Assembly: GCF_002259795.1 (NCBI RefSeq)
Contig: NZ_MWXA01000005.1
Coordinates: 62,001 to 126,000 of the forward strand
Direction: 5' to 3'
Length of the DNA stretch: 64,000 bases
Source: Bifidobacterium aquikefiri
GTDB taxonomy: Bacteria; Actinomycetota; Actinomycetes; Actinomycetales; Bifidobacteriaceae
The notes under the pieces were generated by a model. That model did not search any database, had not been told where the DNA came from, and saw nothing but the letters and a program-made list of their open reading frames with translations. The position numbers and the translations under genes are program-made. Below are positions 19,231-28,502 of this stretch, piece by piece; position 1 is the stretch's first letter; every line of letters starts with the position of its first letter.

Positions 19231-20643
19231 GTGAAAATCAGTGTCAGGAACCTCGAGCCAACCAAGGTAAGGCTCACCGTCACCGTGGAAGCAGAGGAGC
19301 TGAATCCATATCTGGATGCCGCTCGTAAAGAGATCGGCAAGCAGGTCAACATTCCTGGATTCCGTAAGGGGCATGTGCCAGGAAAGATTATCGATCAGCG
19401 TGTCGGATTTGCATCCGTTGCAGGAGAAGCCGTCAACAATGGTGTTCCCGAGCTGTATTCGAAGGCCTTGAACGAAAAGAAGATCCATCCGATGGATCAG
19501 CCAAAGCTTGACGTCAAGGAAGTGCCTCAGTCGCCCAGTGATGAGACCAAGCTCAAGTTCACCGCAGAGGTCGAGGTACGGCCAAAGTTCGAACTGCCGG
19601 CAGTCGAGGGCATGGCCATCGAAGTTGCAAGGCCGGAAGTGACCGATGAGGATGTTGACAAGCGTATTGAAGCGTTGCGTCAACGGTTCGGCACGCTTGT
19701 CGGCGTTGATCGTCCTGCCAAGAAAGGCGATTACGCAAACATCGATCTCGATGCAAAGATTGACGACAAGTCCGTCGATTCTCAAGAGGGTGTGAGCTAC
19801 GAACTCGGTTCGGCCACCATGCTTGACGGTCTTGACGAGGCTTTGGATGGGCTTTCTGCGGGCGAAGAGACGACCTTTGAGGGAACTCTTGAGGCAGGTG
19901 AGCACCAGGGCGAAAAGGCTCAGGTCAGTGTCAAGGTGAACTCAGTGAAGACCGAGGAATTGCCAGATATCGATGATGACTTTGCTCAGGAAGCATCTGA
20001 GTTCGACACTCTTGAAGAGTTGAAGGCGGATGTTCGCAAGCAAAGCGAGGCGGATGCCGAAGGACGTCAGGCAACCGAAGCCCGTGATGCGTTCATCACC
20101 AAGCTCGAAGATGGACTTGAGCTCCCAGTGCCCGCAGGCGTCAAGGCCAATATGGTCGAGGAGCGTTTGAAGAACGCTCAGACCCAAGGCGACGCAGCCA
20201 AGGATGCAGCACCAACCGATGACCAGAAGAAAGAAGCCGAAGAGGCCGTCGAGAAGGAATTGCGCGATCAGATGGTGCTCGATTCACTTGCCGAGCAGCT
20301 TGATGTCAAGGTATCCCAGACCGACGTGACCAACTTCCTTTCTTCCATTGCACAGCAGTATGGCATGGATCCCAACAACTTCATCAATGCCATTGTCAAC
20401 AACGGTCAGCTTGGTTCCGCAGTTCAGGAAGTCGGCCGCTCGAAGGGTCTGCTTGCAGGAATGCGTGCCGTAACCTTCAAGGATACCGATGGCAATGTTC
20501 TCGATTTGAGCAAGTTCCTTGGCGATGAGGCTCAGGAGGAAGAAAATGAAAGCGTTGAGGCAGCTTCCGCTGCAGCAGCCGTGGCCGATCAGGTAGCTGG
20601 CAAGGCTGACAAGAGCTCGGAGACTGAAGCATCGGCTGAGTGA
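19231..20643 (+). CDS. tig: Trigger factor
   Basis: A 470-residue ribosome-bound chaperone. The N-terminal ribosome-binding domain includes the signature GFRKGHVPGKII (about residues 44-55); the FKBP-type isomerase domain follows near 160-245, then the C-terminal chaperone arms. The tail after about 430 is acidic and Ala/Glu-rich. GTG 19231 is chosen since TTGGAG is seven bases upstream and the product MKISVRNLEPT matches the family start. It is followed by a strong terminator and then clpP1-clpP2-clpX, the usual tig-clp cluster. Confidence 0.96.
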   Translation: MKISVRNLEPTKVRLTVTVEAEELNPYLDAARKEIGKQVNIPGFRKGHVPGKIIDQRVGFASVAGEAVNNGVPELYSKALNEKKIHPMDQPKLDVKEVPQSPSDETKLKFTAEVEVRPKFELPAVEGMAIEVARPEVTDEDVDKRIEALRQRFGTLVGVDRPAKKGDYANIDLDAKIDDKSVDSQEGVSYELGSATMLDGLDEALDGLSAGEETTFEGTLEAGEHQGEKAQVSVKVNSVKTEELPDIDDDFAQEASEFDTLEELKADVRKQSEADAEGRQATEARDAFITKLEDGLELPVPAGVKANMVEERLKNAQTQGDAAKDAAPTDDQKKEAEEAVEKELRDQMVLDSLAEQLDVKVSQTDVTNFLSSIAQQYGMDPNNFINAIVNNGQLGSAVQEVGRSKGLLAGMRAVTFKDTDGNVLDLSKFLGDEAQEEENESVEAASAAAAVADQVAGKADKSSETEASAE

Positions 20644-20678
20644 CACGCCGACCATGAAGCGCTGAACGTAGTTGCATC

Positions 20679-20720
20679 GCTCCGAACATCTGCCACGAGA
20701 CACGATGTTCGGAGCTTTTT
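20679..20720 (+). terminator. Rho-independent terminator after tig
   Basis: Perfect 12-bp stem GCTCCGAACATC/GATGTTCGGAGC with a 13-base loop, followed directly by TTTTT. This separates tig from the clpP transcript. Confidence 0.9.
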
Positions 20721-20860
20721 CATACGTCCTTTCGCGCATAGTCACTTGCCATGTTTACGTTGGCATCATAGCTGAATTCAGATAGCCCATAGCTCAAATG
20801 GGAATGAACGTACCTTGATGGCTGTAGGCTCATACAGGTAATCAAATGTAAGGAGACACG

Positions 20861-21478
20861 GTGAGCAACACCCTTGCGAGTCCGCCGGTAATGGCGGAAG
20901 GAGAAGTTCCTACCGCATCAAATCCAATTTTCAACCGCCTGTTGAAGGATCGCATCATCTGGTTGGGTGATGAGGTCAAGGATGATAATGCCAATGTCAT
21001 ATGTGCCCAGATGCTCATGTTGGCAGCTGAAGATCCTTCACGGGATATTTGGCTGTATATCAATTCACCCGGTGGTTCAATCACCGCCGGTATGGCCATC
21101 TACGACACCATGCAGCTCATTGAGCCTGATGTTGCCACGGTAGCCGTCGGCATGGCTGCATCTATGGGTCAGTTCCTGCTATCGAGCGGGACCAAAGGCA
21201 AGCGATTCATCACATCGCATGCACGAGTGCTGATGCACCAGCCATCTGGTGGCATTGGAGGCACAACAACCGATGTGCGTATCAATGCAGAGCTCATCAT
21301 GGACATGAAGAAGACTCTCTCTCAGCTGACTGCTGAGCAGACGGGCCATACTCTCGATGAGATTTACAAGGACAACGAATACGATCATTGGTTCACAGCC
21401 GAACAGGCCTTGGCATATGGATTCATCGATAAGATCGTGACCACGCCTGGCACCATGAACTCAGAGAAGGGGGAGTGA
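20861..21478 (+). CDS. clpP1: ATP-dependent Clp protease proteolytic subunit 1
   Basis: A 205-residue serine peptidase forming one ring of the mixed ClpP1P2 barrel found in actinobacteria. Ser101 (GMAASMGQF) and His126 (VLMHQPSG) are present, with the catalytic Asp near 175. GTG 20861 follows AAGGAGACAC. The next gene, clpP2, starts two bases after its stop, so the two subunits are translationally linked. The 140-bp promoter region upstream shows no ClgR box that I can recognise. Confidence 0.96.
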   Translation: MSNTLASPPVMAEGEVPTASNPIFNRLLKDRIIWLGDEVKDDNANVICAQMLMLAAEDPSRDIWLYINSPGGSITAGMAIYDTMQLIEPDVATVAVGMAASMGQFLLSSGTKGKRFITSHARVLMHQPSGGIGGTTTDVRINAELIMDMKKTLSQLTAEQTGHTLDEIYKDNEYDHWFTAEQALAYGFIDKIVTTPGTMNSEKGE

Positions 21479-21480
21479 CG

Positions 21481-22152
21481 ATGGTATCGGAAGAAGCACG
21501 CTTTGTTGCACGCGCTGATCGTTTGGCCGGAGCGCGTGGTGTTGCAGGATTCATGCCGCGAAACCGTTACATCCTGCCACAGTTCGAGGAGAAGACACCA
21601 TACGGTTTCAAGCGTCAGGATCCGTATACACGCCTTTTTGATGACCGCATCATCTTCATGGGTGTTCAAGTTGACGATACGTCAGCGGATGACATCATGG
21701 CGCAGCTCCTGGTTCTTGAAAGTCAGGATCCGAATCGCGACGTGATGATCTATATCAATTCGCCTGGTGGCTCCATGACTGCCATGACGGCAATCTATGA
21801 CACCATGCAATACATCAAACCGGATGTACAGACCGTCTGCCTTGGTCAGGCTGCATCAGCTGCCGCCATACTGCTTGCATCGGGAGCCAAGGGCAAGCGT
21901 CTGATCCTTCCCAATGCGCGAGTCTTGATTCATCAGCCCGCCATGCAGCAGGACTTTGGCAAGGCAACTGAGATTGAGATCCATGCACGTGAAATGCTGC
22001 GCATGCGTGAATGGCTTGAAAATACGCTTGCCAAGCATACTGGCCAGGATGTCGAGAAGATTCGCAAGGATATCGAAGTCGATACGATTCTGACCGCAGA
22101 TCAGGCCAAGGATTATGGCATCGTGGATTCGGTTCTGGTGAACCGTTCCTGA
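21481..22152 (+). CDS. clpP2: ATP-dependent Clp protease proteolytic subunit 2
   Basis: A 223-residue paralogue of ClpP1. Ser126 (LGQAASAAAILLAS) and His151 (VLIHQPAMQ) are intact. An N-terminal extension of about 30 residues (RNRYILPQFEEKTP region) is characteristic of actinobacterial ClpP2. ATG 21481 is preferred since GGGGGAG lies five bases upstream; a GTG at 21475 overlaps the clpP1 stop. A terminator follows, so clpX, 510 bp downstream, has its own promoter. Confidence 0.96.
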   Translation: MVSEEARFVARADRLAGARGVAGFMPRNRYILPQFEEKTPYGFKRQDPYTRLFDDRIIFMGVQVDDTSADDIMAQLLVLESQDPNRDVMIYINSPGGSMTAMTAIYDTMQYIKPDVQTVCLGQAASAAAILLASGAKGKRLILPNARVLIHQPAMQQDFGKATEIEIHAREMLRMREWLENTLAKHTGQDVEKIRKDIEVDTILTADQAKDYGIVDSVLVNRS

Positions 22153-22217
22153 ATGATTGTTGTAACAGCTGTGATTACTGTATAAGCAGCAATCACAGCG
22201 CAGCACAATGTACACTT

Positions 22218-22250
22218 ATAGCGGGTCAATACTCATGACCCGCTATTCGT
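22218..22250 (+). terminator. Terminator after clpP2
   Basis: Perfect 11-bp stem ATAGCGGGTCA/TGACCCGCTAT with a seven-base loop at 22218-22246. A second hairpin, GCTGTGATT (22168) with AATCACAGC (22191), lies just upstream, between it and the clpP2 stop. Confidence 0.8.
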
Positions 22251-22341
22251 ATATCACAGCACCGCTAAATATAAATATGTGTCTCTCCTGACCGGCGGCC
22301 CTATTCCGTTTATGTCATCTCGAGCGAGTGTAGCCTCTTAC

Positions 22342-22438
22342 GTCATCCCGAGCGAGCGCAGCGAGTCGAGGGATCTCCGCTTTTGGCGTCCAATAAGGGA
22401 GATCTCTCGACTTCGACTTCGCCTTCGCTCGAAATGAC
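22342..22438. repeat. Dispersed palindromic repeat, copy 1
   Basis: A 97-bp imperfect palindrome with ends GTCATCCCGAGCGAGCGCAG and ...CTTCGCTCGAAATGAC. It sits in the 509-bp clpP2-clpX gap, which otherwise holds the terminator, a truncated extra copy starting GTCATCTCGAGCGAG at 22314, and the clpX promoter. Related copies are at 35210 and 54159. This resembles the REP/BIME-like intergenic repeats common in many bacteria. Confidence 0.85.
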
Positions 22439-22661
22439 AAACCAGATGACGGGAATAAGTATGATTTGGATGACGAACAGACTCAGGGGGCCGAGAGTTC
22501 AGGATGAACCCGTACAACCCAAAATCGTACATAGCCGAATATGTACAGTGATAAAGATTGGCAAACGAACAGCATTGGTGAAGACAGCGTTCAATCTTCG
22601 CCAATACCAGTCACCATAGGTATAGTTATGCTCGATATGGAGCAAGGTGAGGGAGGCTTGG

Positions 22662-24092
22662 ATGGGACGGGTCGTCAGCTACAACGAAGACATTCCACGC
22701 TGTGAATTCTGCGGCAAGACAGAACGTCAGGTTCATAAGCTCGTGACTGGTCCGAATTCGGCCATCTGCGATGAATGCATTCGTCTGTGCGTGGATATCA
22801 TCTCCGATGAGCGCGTGCATGATGCTGAGGCCAATGCGCTGCAACTGCCTTTCCCCAGCACCATCTTTTCATATCTCAACACCTATGTCGTTGGCCAGGA
22901 TGAGGCCAAGCGATCACTCTCCGTAGCGGTTTATAACCATTACAAGCGTGTCAATATGGAATTGCAGGCAGCGGCCGATCACTGGCACTCCTCTGATGCC
23001 AATAAGCCCCGGGATCTTGACACGGATAAGGCACATCATGAGAGGAAATCCCACTCACAGGGGGCACATCCGAAAGCTGCGGCATCTCCATCAGCATTGT
23101 TGACCAACGCTAGCGAAGACATTGAACATTCACTCGGTGAGGTTGAAGTTGCAAAGTCGAATATTCTGCTTCTTGGGCCAACCGGCGTTGGCAAGACCTA
23201 TCTGGCACAAACACTTGCGAAGGCGATGAATGTGCCATTCGTCATTACCGATGCCACTACCCTGACCGAGGCGGGCTATGTCGGGGACGATGTGGAAACG
23301 GTTCTCCAGCGTCTGCTTCAGGCAGCGGACGGTGATGTTGAACGTGCACAGCACGGCATCATCTATATTGACGAAATCGACAAGATCGCCCGAAAATCCG
23401 GTGAGAATACTTCAATAACTCGAGATGTCAGCGGTGAAGGTGTGCAGCAGGCATTGCTGAAGATTCTTGAAGGAACCATTGCCAGCGTTCCCTTGGAAGG
23501 GACACGCAAGCATCGCGATCAGGATGTTGAACAGATCGATACTCGTGGCATTCTTTTCATCTGTGGCGGGGCTTTCGTCGGACTGGACGATGTCATTCGC
23601 ACACGTCTTGGTGGCCGCGAGAGTGGCTTTGGGGCGAAGTGGCATACGCACGAGGCTACAACGCAGGAACTGCTGGAGCAGGTCAGCGCAGATGATCTCG
23701 CCGAATTCGGTCTGTTGCCAGAATTTATCGGTCGGTTGCCAATAATCAGTGTGCTGCGCGATTTGACACAGGATGACCTGCAGTCGATTCTTACCGAGCC
23801 CTCGAACGCTCTAGTCAAGCAATATCGCCGACTGTTCGCTGCCGATGGTGTGGATCTGCAATTTACTGATGGTGCCATTGCAGAGATTGCGCAAACTGCA
23901 ATGGACCGCAAGGTAGGTGCACGAGGACTTCGATCCATCATTGAAAAGACATTGGAAGAGACCATGTTTGAGATTCCCGAACGAGATGATGTCGATACCG
24001 TAATCGTCGATGGCAAGACGGTCATGGGATTATCGAAACCACGCTATGTTCAATCGGGTCGTGGTCGCGGATCACGCCGCAAGACGGCATGA
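22662..24092 (+). CDS. clpX: ATP-dependent Clp protease ATP-binding subunit ClpX
   Basis: A 476-residue AAA+ unfoldase that feeds ClpP1P2. The N-terminal zinc-binding domain has Cys pairs CEFCGK and CDECIRLC; Walker A (GPTGVGKT) lies near 171, Walker B ([11 protein letters not shown]) near 235, and the pore loop GYVGDD and sensor region follow. Between the zinc domain and Walker A there is an insertion of roughly 45 residues rich in His, Ser, Ala and Lys, which makes it longer than the ~425-residue usual ClpX. ATG 22662 follows GAGGGAGG by five bases. The downstream acetyltransferase begins 16 bases after its stop. Confidence 0.96.
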   Translation: MGRVVSYNEDIPRCEFCGKTERQVHKLVTGPNSAICDECIRLCVDIISDERVHDAEANALQLPFPSTIFSYLNTYVVGQDEAKRSLSVAVYNHYKRVNMELQAAADHWHSSDANKPRDLDTDKAHHERKSHSQGAHPKAAASPSALLTNASEDIEHSLGEVEVAKSNILLLGPTGVGKTYLAQTLAKAMNVPFVITDATTLTEAGYVGDDVETVLQRLLQAADGDVERAQHGIIYIDEIDKIARKSGENTSITRDVSGEGVQQALLKILEGTIASVPLEGTRKHRDQDVEQIDTRGILFICGGAFVGLDDVIRTRLGGRESGFGAKWHTHEATTQELLEQVSADDLAEFGLLPEFIGRLPIISVLRDLTQDDLQSILTEPSNALVKQYRRLFAADGVDLQFTDGAIAEIAQTAMDRKVGARGLRSIIEKTLEETMFEIPERDDVDTVIVDGKTVMGLSKPRYVQSGRGRGSRRKTA

Positions 24093-24108
24093 TATATACA
24101 AGGCTTGG

Positions 24109-24627
24109 ATGATTTTCGTGCTGCACGCCGACGCATTGAGCATTCGCAGAATCGAATCAGCAGATAATGGGCGTATGAAGTCCATCATTCAGCATGGTCT
24201 TGCCAGCTTTGGTCTGGATGTTCCCGGCACTGCATATTATGATCCGCAACTCGGCGCGTTGAGCGATTTCTATGACGCTCCCACTTCAGAACTGGGCCGC
24301 GCTTATTTCGTCGTCATCGACAGTGACGATCACGTGCTTGGGGGAGCGGGTTATGCGCATTTTTCCGGTCTTGGACCAGAGATTGCTGAGTTGCAGAAGC
24401 TGTATATCTCACCGCAAGGTCAGGGAAGTGGAGCGAGCTATCGGCTGATTGACTGCGTTGAGAGGGCGGCACGGTCTGATGGTTATCGCCAACTCTATCT
24501 GGAAACCCACCATGCACTGGTTGCAGCGATGCATGTATACGAGCGTTGTGGTTTCACCCAACTTGCCACGCCACTGGCCACCCCTGACCATCTCACCATG
24601 GATCGCTTCTATCTCAAATCTCTCTAG
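24109..24627 (+). CDS. GNAT-family N-acetyltransferase
   Basis: A 172-residue acetyl-CoA-dependent acetyltransferase. The acetyl-CoA binding region reads LQKLYISPQGQGSGASYRL (the Q/RxxGxG/A loop as QGQGSGA), followed by the LYLETHHALVAAMHVYERCGF block of the fold. ATG 24109 is preferred with AAGG upstream; a longer frame from 24010 would overlap clpX. It probably shares a transcript with clpX. The substrate, either a small molecule or a protein terminus, cannot be told from the sequence. Confidence 0.85.
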   Translation: MIFVLHADALSIRRIESADNGRMKSIIQHGLASFGLDVPGTAYYDPQLGALSDFYDAPTSELGRAYFVVIDSDDHVLGGAGYAHFSGLGPEIAELQKLYISPQGQGSGASYRLIDCVERAARSDGYRQLYLETHHALVAAMHVYERCGFTQLATPLATPDHLTMDRFYLKSL

Positions 24628-24685
24628 CCAGTTTTGATCCCCGTTTTATCGTCCCTTTCAGCTGAGTACAGGATTCCTCCGCGCA

Positions 24686-24747
24686 GGTTGTGCGTGGTGA
24701 GTCGCATTGTGCTCGAACTCACTCAAAACCGACTTACCAAGCACGAT
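24686..24747. repeat. Inverted repeat related to the 46-kb element
   Basis: Left arm GGTTGTGCGTGGTGAGTCGC (24686-24705) is partly complementary to the right arm CGACTTACCAAGCACGAT starting at 24730. The same arms, but matching perfectly, occur at 45976-46037, so this looks like a second, decayed member of a ~62-bp inverted-repeat family. It fills part of the 276-bp gap before the metal importer. Confidence 0.6.
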
Positions 24748-24828
24748 CTGCAGAACAACTGACTCCAAAAGCACAAGCTGAGGGTTTTGCCATGACACTT
24801 GGGGATGTCTCGTCTGTACTCTATGTGA

Positions 24829-24850
24829 CAATAGTAATTATTCTCATTAA
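24829..24850. promoter_or_regulatory. Possible metalloregulator box before the metal importer
   Basis: An AT-rich stretch, AATAGTAATTATTCTCATTA within 24830-24849, resembles the AATNATT-type sites used by Fur/Zur-family repressors. It lies about 55 bases before the start of the metal-binding lipoprotein. The match is by eye and imperfect. Confidence 0.35.
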
Positions 24851-24903
24851 GAGAGTGAGATATTGAGTCGGGTATTCTATTGTATTAGAAAGTTGGGGAC
24901 ATC

Positions 24904-25833
24904 ATGCAGTTGAAACAAGTCAGCAAAGCCGTCGTTGCAACCATGCTTACCGGAGTGATGGCGTTGGCTGCCGCAGGATGTGGCACGTCGTCGGCAACAA
25001 GCGGCAATGGCAAGATCGATATTCTTGCAGCTGAGAACGAATATGGGGATGTCGCGAAGTCCATCGGAGGCTCACACGTGAACGTGACCTCAATCATCAG
25101 CAATCCAAATGCCGATCCCCATGATTTTGAGGCAAGTCCTTCCGATGTGAAGCTCATCGCGCAAGCCAAGATCGTGGTTCAGAATGGTGTCGGATATGAT
25201 GACTGGCTGAACAAGATGCTCAAGGCGCACGAGAGTTCAGATCGCACGGTCATCAATGCACAGGAAGTGCTCGGGCTTCCAGACAGCACAAAGAACCCTC
25301 ATCTGTGGTATGAACCAAAGACCATGCCTGCCGTCGCGTCGAAGATCGCAACGAAGCTCGAATCGATCGATCCAAATCATGCAAGCGACTACAAGAAGAA
25401 TCTGCAAACCTTCAACACATCGATGAAGTCATATACCGAAGCTCTTGTCGAATTCCAGACGAAGCATCCAAGCGTTGCGGTTGCAGCGACGGAACCGGTT
25501 GCCAACTATATGCTGGATGCAGCAAAGGTTGATATCAAGACACCTTGGACGCTGCAGGCTGCAATCATGAATGATCAGGATCCATCAGCTCAGGATTCAG
25601 CGACTCAGATGGCGCTGTTCTCGAACAAGTCGGTTCACGCCTTCGTCTATAACCAGCAGGTCACATCAGATTTAACTGCAAAATATAAGGCAGCTGCCAA
25701 GAAGAACGGCATTCCAATCGTAGCCGTCTATGAAACAATGCCTGCGAAATATCACTATGTACAATGGATGACATCTGAACTTGCCGCACTTGACAAGGCA
25801 GTTTCGCAGCAGCAGTCTACTGAAAGCCTATGA
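24904..25833 (+). CDS. Metal (zinc/manganese-type) ABC transporter substrate-binding lipoprotein
   Basis: A 309-residue cluster A-I (ZnuA/TroA-type) binding protein anchored by a lipid. The signal peptide ends in the lipobox ALAAAGCG with Cys26. Likely metal ligands are the His of NADPHDFE, the His of NPHLWYEP, the Glu of AATEPVAN and an acid near the C-terminus. The His-rich loop that marks many zinc-specific ZnuA proteins is missing, so zinc or manganese are both possible. It is the first gene of a four-gene importer: the ATPase start overlaps its stop (ATGA), followed by two permeases. Confidence 0.9.
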   Translation: MQLKQVSKAVVATMLTGVMALAAAGCGTSSATSGNGKIDILAAENEYGDVAKSIGGSHVNVTSIISNPNADPHDFEASPSDVKLIAQAKIVVQNGVGYDDWLNKMLKAHESSDRTVINAQEVLGLPDSTKNPHLWYEPKTMPAVASKIATKLESIDPNHASDYKKNLQTFNTSMKSYTEALVEFQTKHPSVAVAATEPVANYMLDAAKVDIKTPWTLQAAIMNDQDPSAQDSATQMALFSNKSVHAFVYNQQVTSDLTAKYKAAAKKNGIPIVAVYETMPAKYHYVQWMTSELAALDKAVSQQQSTESL

Positions 25834-26741
25834 TGCCTCAATCAATGTCTTTGAAGAACCAGGATGAAGGTTCTGTATCAACGAAAGCCACAGCAACCTC
25901 ACATGAGCGCTCAGTTGCATTCAACGGGCGCAGTCTGTTGGATGTGCATGGTATCCATGTTGAGATCGGTGGCACGGAAATTCTCAAGGGCATTGACTTA
26001 AGCGTTGCACCCGGTGAATTTCTGGGTCTTATAGGTTCGAATGGTGCGGGCAAGACAACCCTGCTCAGAACGATTCTCGGCGATATCGAACCTTCCAGCG
26101 GAACGGTTTCGATCATGGGAAGAAAACGCGCCAAGGCGGGTATGGTTGGCTACGTTCCCCAAAAAATTCAATTGGATCCAGATCTGCCCATTCGAGCCAA
26201 GGACTTGGTTGCCCTTGGCCTTGATGGGCAGCGCTTCGGCATTGGCATTCGAAGCAGCCATTTTTGGGATCAGGTAGAACATGCCATGCGAGCTGTTGGT
26301 GCTTGGGAATTCGCTGACAGACCCGTTGGCAGGCTCTCAGGAGGTCAGCAGCAGCGTGTGCTCATTGCAGCAGCACTGGTGGCCAATCCCAAACTGATGC
26401 TTCTTGACGAACCTCTGGCGAACCTGGATCCTGCAAACGCCGATGACATAGTGAGTCTCCTCAACTCGATTCGCACCCGGGAAGGCATCAGCATCATCCT
26501 TTCTGCACACGATATCAATCCCCTGATCGATTCGCTCGATAAGGTCGTATACCTTGCCAGTGGCAATGCAGTCGTCGGAAAAACGGATGAGGTCATCACC
26601 ACCGAGGTACTGAGCAAACTTTATTGCCATCCTATCGAAGTGTTGCATGCGGGGGGGCGGGTTATGGTGATGGCTGGTGACAACGCCCACGCGCATGCCC
26701 ACGATGCCGATCCGTTTGGGGCCAAGAAGGCAGAAGATTAA
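25830..26741 (+). CDS. Metal ABC transporter ATP-binding protein
   Basis: A 303-residue ABC ATPase powering the adjacent permeases. Walker A (GSNGAGKTT), the Q-loop (GYVPQK), signature LSGGQQQRV and Walker B (LMLLDEPL) are intact, and the switch His is in LSAHDINPL. About 35 polar residues precede the ATPase fold. The C-terminus has a short His/Asp-rich tail (NAHAHAHDADPF) that could bind metal, perhaps as a cytosolic sensor or chaperone (inference). ATG overlaps the lipoprotein stop by four bases. Confidence 0.92.
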   Translation: MMPQSMSLKNQDEGSVSTKATATSHERSVAFNGRSLLDVHGIHVEIGGTEILKGIDLSVAPGEFLGLIGSNGAGKTTLLRTILGDIEPSSGTVSIMGRKRAKAGMVGYVPQKIQLDPDLPIRAKDLVALGLDGQRFGIGIRSSHFWDQVEHAMRAVGAWEFADRPVGRLSGGQQQRVLIAAALVANPKLMLLDEPLANLDPANADDIVSLLNSIRTREGISIILSAHDINPLIDSLDKVVYLASGNAVVGKTDEVITTEVLSKLYCHPIEVLHAGGRVMVMAGDNAHAHAHDADPFGAKKAED

Positions 26742-26834
26742 GTTGATGCATATCAGCTTGCAGCACGCCTACGATTATTATGCGTTCATAGGCGTGAGTG
26801 GCGGCATGGTGGCACAAGGGAAATAAGGATTGCA

Positions 26835-27719
26835 ATGAACCTATTGATGGACCTGTGGCAGGTCCAAGAAATGCGAACTGCCTTGTTGGTCGGTTCGACA
26901 GTTGCGATTGCGACTGCCTGTATTGGAGTACTCACCGTGCTCAGAGGTCAATCGTTCGCTGGTCATTCTCTGACCGATCTTGCTTCGGTTGGTGGCTCCG
27001 CCGCATATCTGCTAGGAATCAACCAATTGTGGGGGTTCCTCGTAGCAAGTGTCTTGGCAGGATTGGGCATGCATGCGATTGGCATCGAACGAATCCGTGG
27101 ACGTGATGTTGCCACCGGTATCGTGCTCGCTACGGGCATGGGTTTCACATCGCTGTTCATAACGCTTTCCATGACGGGCAAATCAGGTGGCAGTGCTGCC
27201 GTGGCGGTGCTCTTTGGCTCATTGTTTGCCATCAATCCCCAGACTGTGCCACTGATCTGCCTACTTGCGGTTGTCAGCATCGTCGCGATGGCCTTGATAT
27301 GGCGTCCGGCCTTGTTCGTAACGGTTTCGCCGCAGCTCGCTCATGCCAATGGCGTGCGTAATGGTCTTATCAATGCGGTGTTCATGTGCATTCTTGGCAT
27401 TGGCGTTGCACTCGGATCTATTTCTGTCGGTGCGATTCTTTCGACGGCTCTACTGATAGGGCCGGCTTCCTGTGGACTGATTCTTGCTCGCCGCATGCGT
27501 GATGCCATCATTACAGCAGGCGTTCTGGGCTTCGCGAGTGTGTGGATTGGGGTCATACTTTCGTATGAGAGTTATCACTGGACTGGCGGCAAGTCGTGGT
27601 CGGTGAGCTTCTGCATCGTTGCACTGATCCTGCTCATGTATCTTGTCTGCCGAGTGCTGCGCTCCCTTGGTCTGGTCCATGGCAATGCCCGCAGAAAGGC
27701 CGTGGTCGCTCATGTTTGA
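26835..27719 (+). CDS. Metal ABC transporter permease (ABC-3 family), first
   Basis: A 294-residue integral membrane protein with about eight to nine hydrophobic segments. The family-typical GQSFAGHSLTDLASVG near residue 38 and the SVGAILSTALLIGPA block in the second half fit ZnuB-type permeases. A 93-bp gap with a 7-bp stem hairpin (ACGCCTA at 26765 with TAGGCGT at 26789) separates it from the ATPase gene. It pairs with the overlapping second permease, presumably as a heterodimer. Confidence 0.9.
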   Translation: MNLLMDLWQVQEMRTALLVGSTVAIATACIGVLTVLRGQSFAGHSLTDLASVGGSAAYLLGINQLWGFLVASVLAGLGMHAIGIERIRGRDVATGIVLATGMGFTSLFITLSMTGKSGGSAAVAVLFGSLFAINPQTVPLICLLAVVSIVAMALIWRPALFVTVSPQLAHANGVRNGLINAVFMCILGIGVALGSISVGAILSTALLIGPASCGLILARRMRDAIITAGVLGFASVWIGVILSYESYHWTGGKSWSVSFCIVALILLMYLVCRVLRSLGLVHGNARRKAVVAHV

Positions 27720-28500
27720 GGCATATTTGATGAATACCTGGTATGCCAGCACCGTCGTTGCCTTGAGTGCTGGAATCATTGGTGTCTTTGTTGTATTGCG
27801 CGGTGACTCGTTTCTTGCTCATGCCATTCCTCATGGGTCATTTGCCGGAGCGGCCGTAGCCGTCACCATTGGCTTGAGCCCGGTCACGGGTATGGGCATT
27901 GCCGCGCTGCTTTCCGCTCTTGCCATGCATTTCCTTGGCAAAAAAGGCAGACGGGATGTGGTCATCGCCTTGCTGCTGGTGTTTTTGCTCGCTGGGGGAG
28001 CCTTCATGCTCAGTCTGAGCGGCGATTACAGCAATGAAGTCTATGCGCTGCTTTTCGGTCAGGTTTTGGCCGTGACCGATTCGGACCTGCTTACCATGTC
28101 GATTCTTGCCATTGTCGCTGTCACACTGGTGCTCTGCATGATTCGGCCCTTGCTGGCCTCGTCCATCATGCCTGAACAGGCGAGCGTGCAGGGCGTGAAC
28201 AATAATCTTGTAGCGTTGCTCTTCACCATCGTGATTGCCTGTGTCACCACGGCAAGCGTACCGATTGTCGGAGCTATGCTGCTGTTCAGTCTGCTGGTCG
28301 CTCCTCCAGCTGCCGCTTGCGCCCTGGCGCGTAATCCGATTCATGCGATTACGCTCTCGTCCATCTTTGCCCTGTGCTGCATGTGGCTTTCCGTGGCCCT
28401 GTCAGTACTGACAGATCTGCCGATCGGCTTCTTCGTTGCCACCTCAAGTGCCTGTGTCTATGCAGTTGCCAAGGTCATTGCGCACATCTGGAAACACTAG
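27712..28500 (+). CDS. Metal ABC transporter permease (ABC-3 family), second
   Basis: A 262-residue membrane protein paralogous to the preceding permease, with the hallmark GDSFLAHAIPHGSFAGAA and the SVPIVGAMLLFSLLVAPPA block. ATG 27712 overlaps the end of the first permease by eight bases; ATG 27730, with TGAGG eight bases before it, is a realistic alternative. It ends two bases from the stop of the convergent ATPase gene, so no terminator can lie between them. A two-permease metal importer is common in actinobacteria. Confidence 0.88.
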   Translation: MFEAYLMNTWYASTVVALSAGIIGVFVVLRGDSFLAHAIPHGSFAGAAVAVTIGLSPVTGMGIAALLSALAMHFLGKKGRRDVVIALLLVFLLAGGAFMLSLSGDYSNEVYALLFGQVLAVTDSDLLTMSILAIVAVTLVLCMIRPLLASSIMPEQASVQGVNNNLVALLFTIVIACVTTASVPIVGAMLLFSLLVAPPAAACALARNPIHAITLSSIFALCCMWLSVALSVLTDLPIGFFVATSSACVYAVAKVIAHIWKH

Positions 28501-28502
28501 AT

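Noticed and set aside
20721-20860. Possible ClgR operator before clpP1
   Set aside because: No GTTCGC-type palindrome could be made out.
22153-22661. Possible short gene in the clpP2-clpX gap
   Set aside because: The open frames there run through the palindromic repeat and are not conserved-looking proteins.
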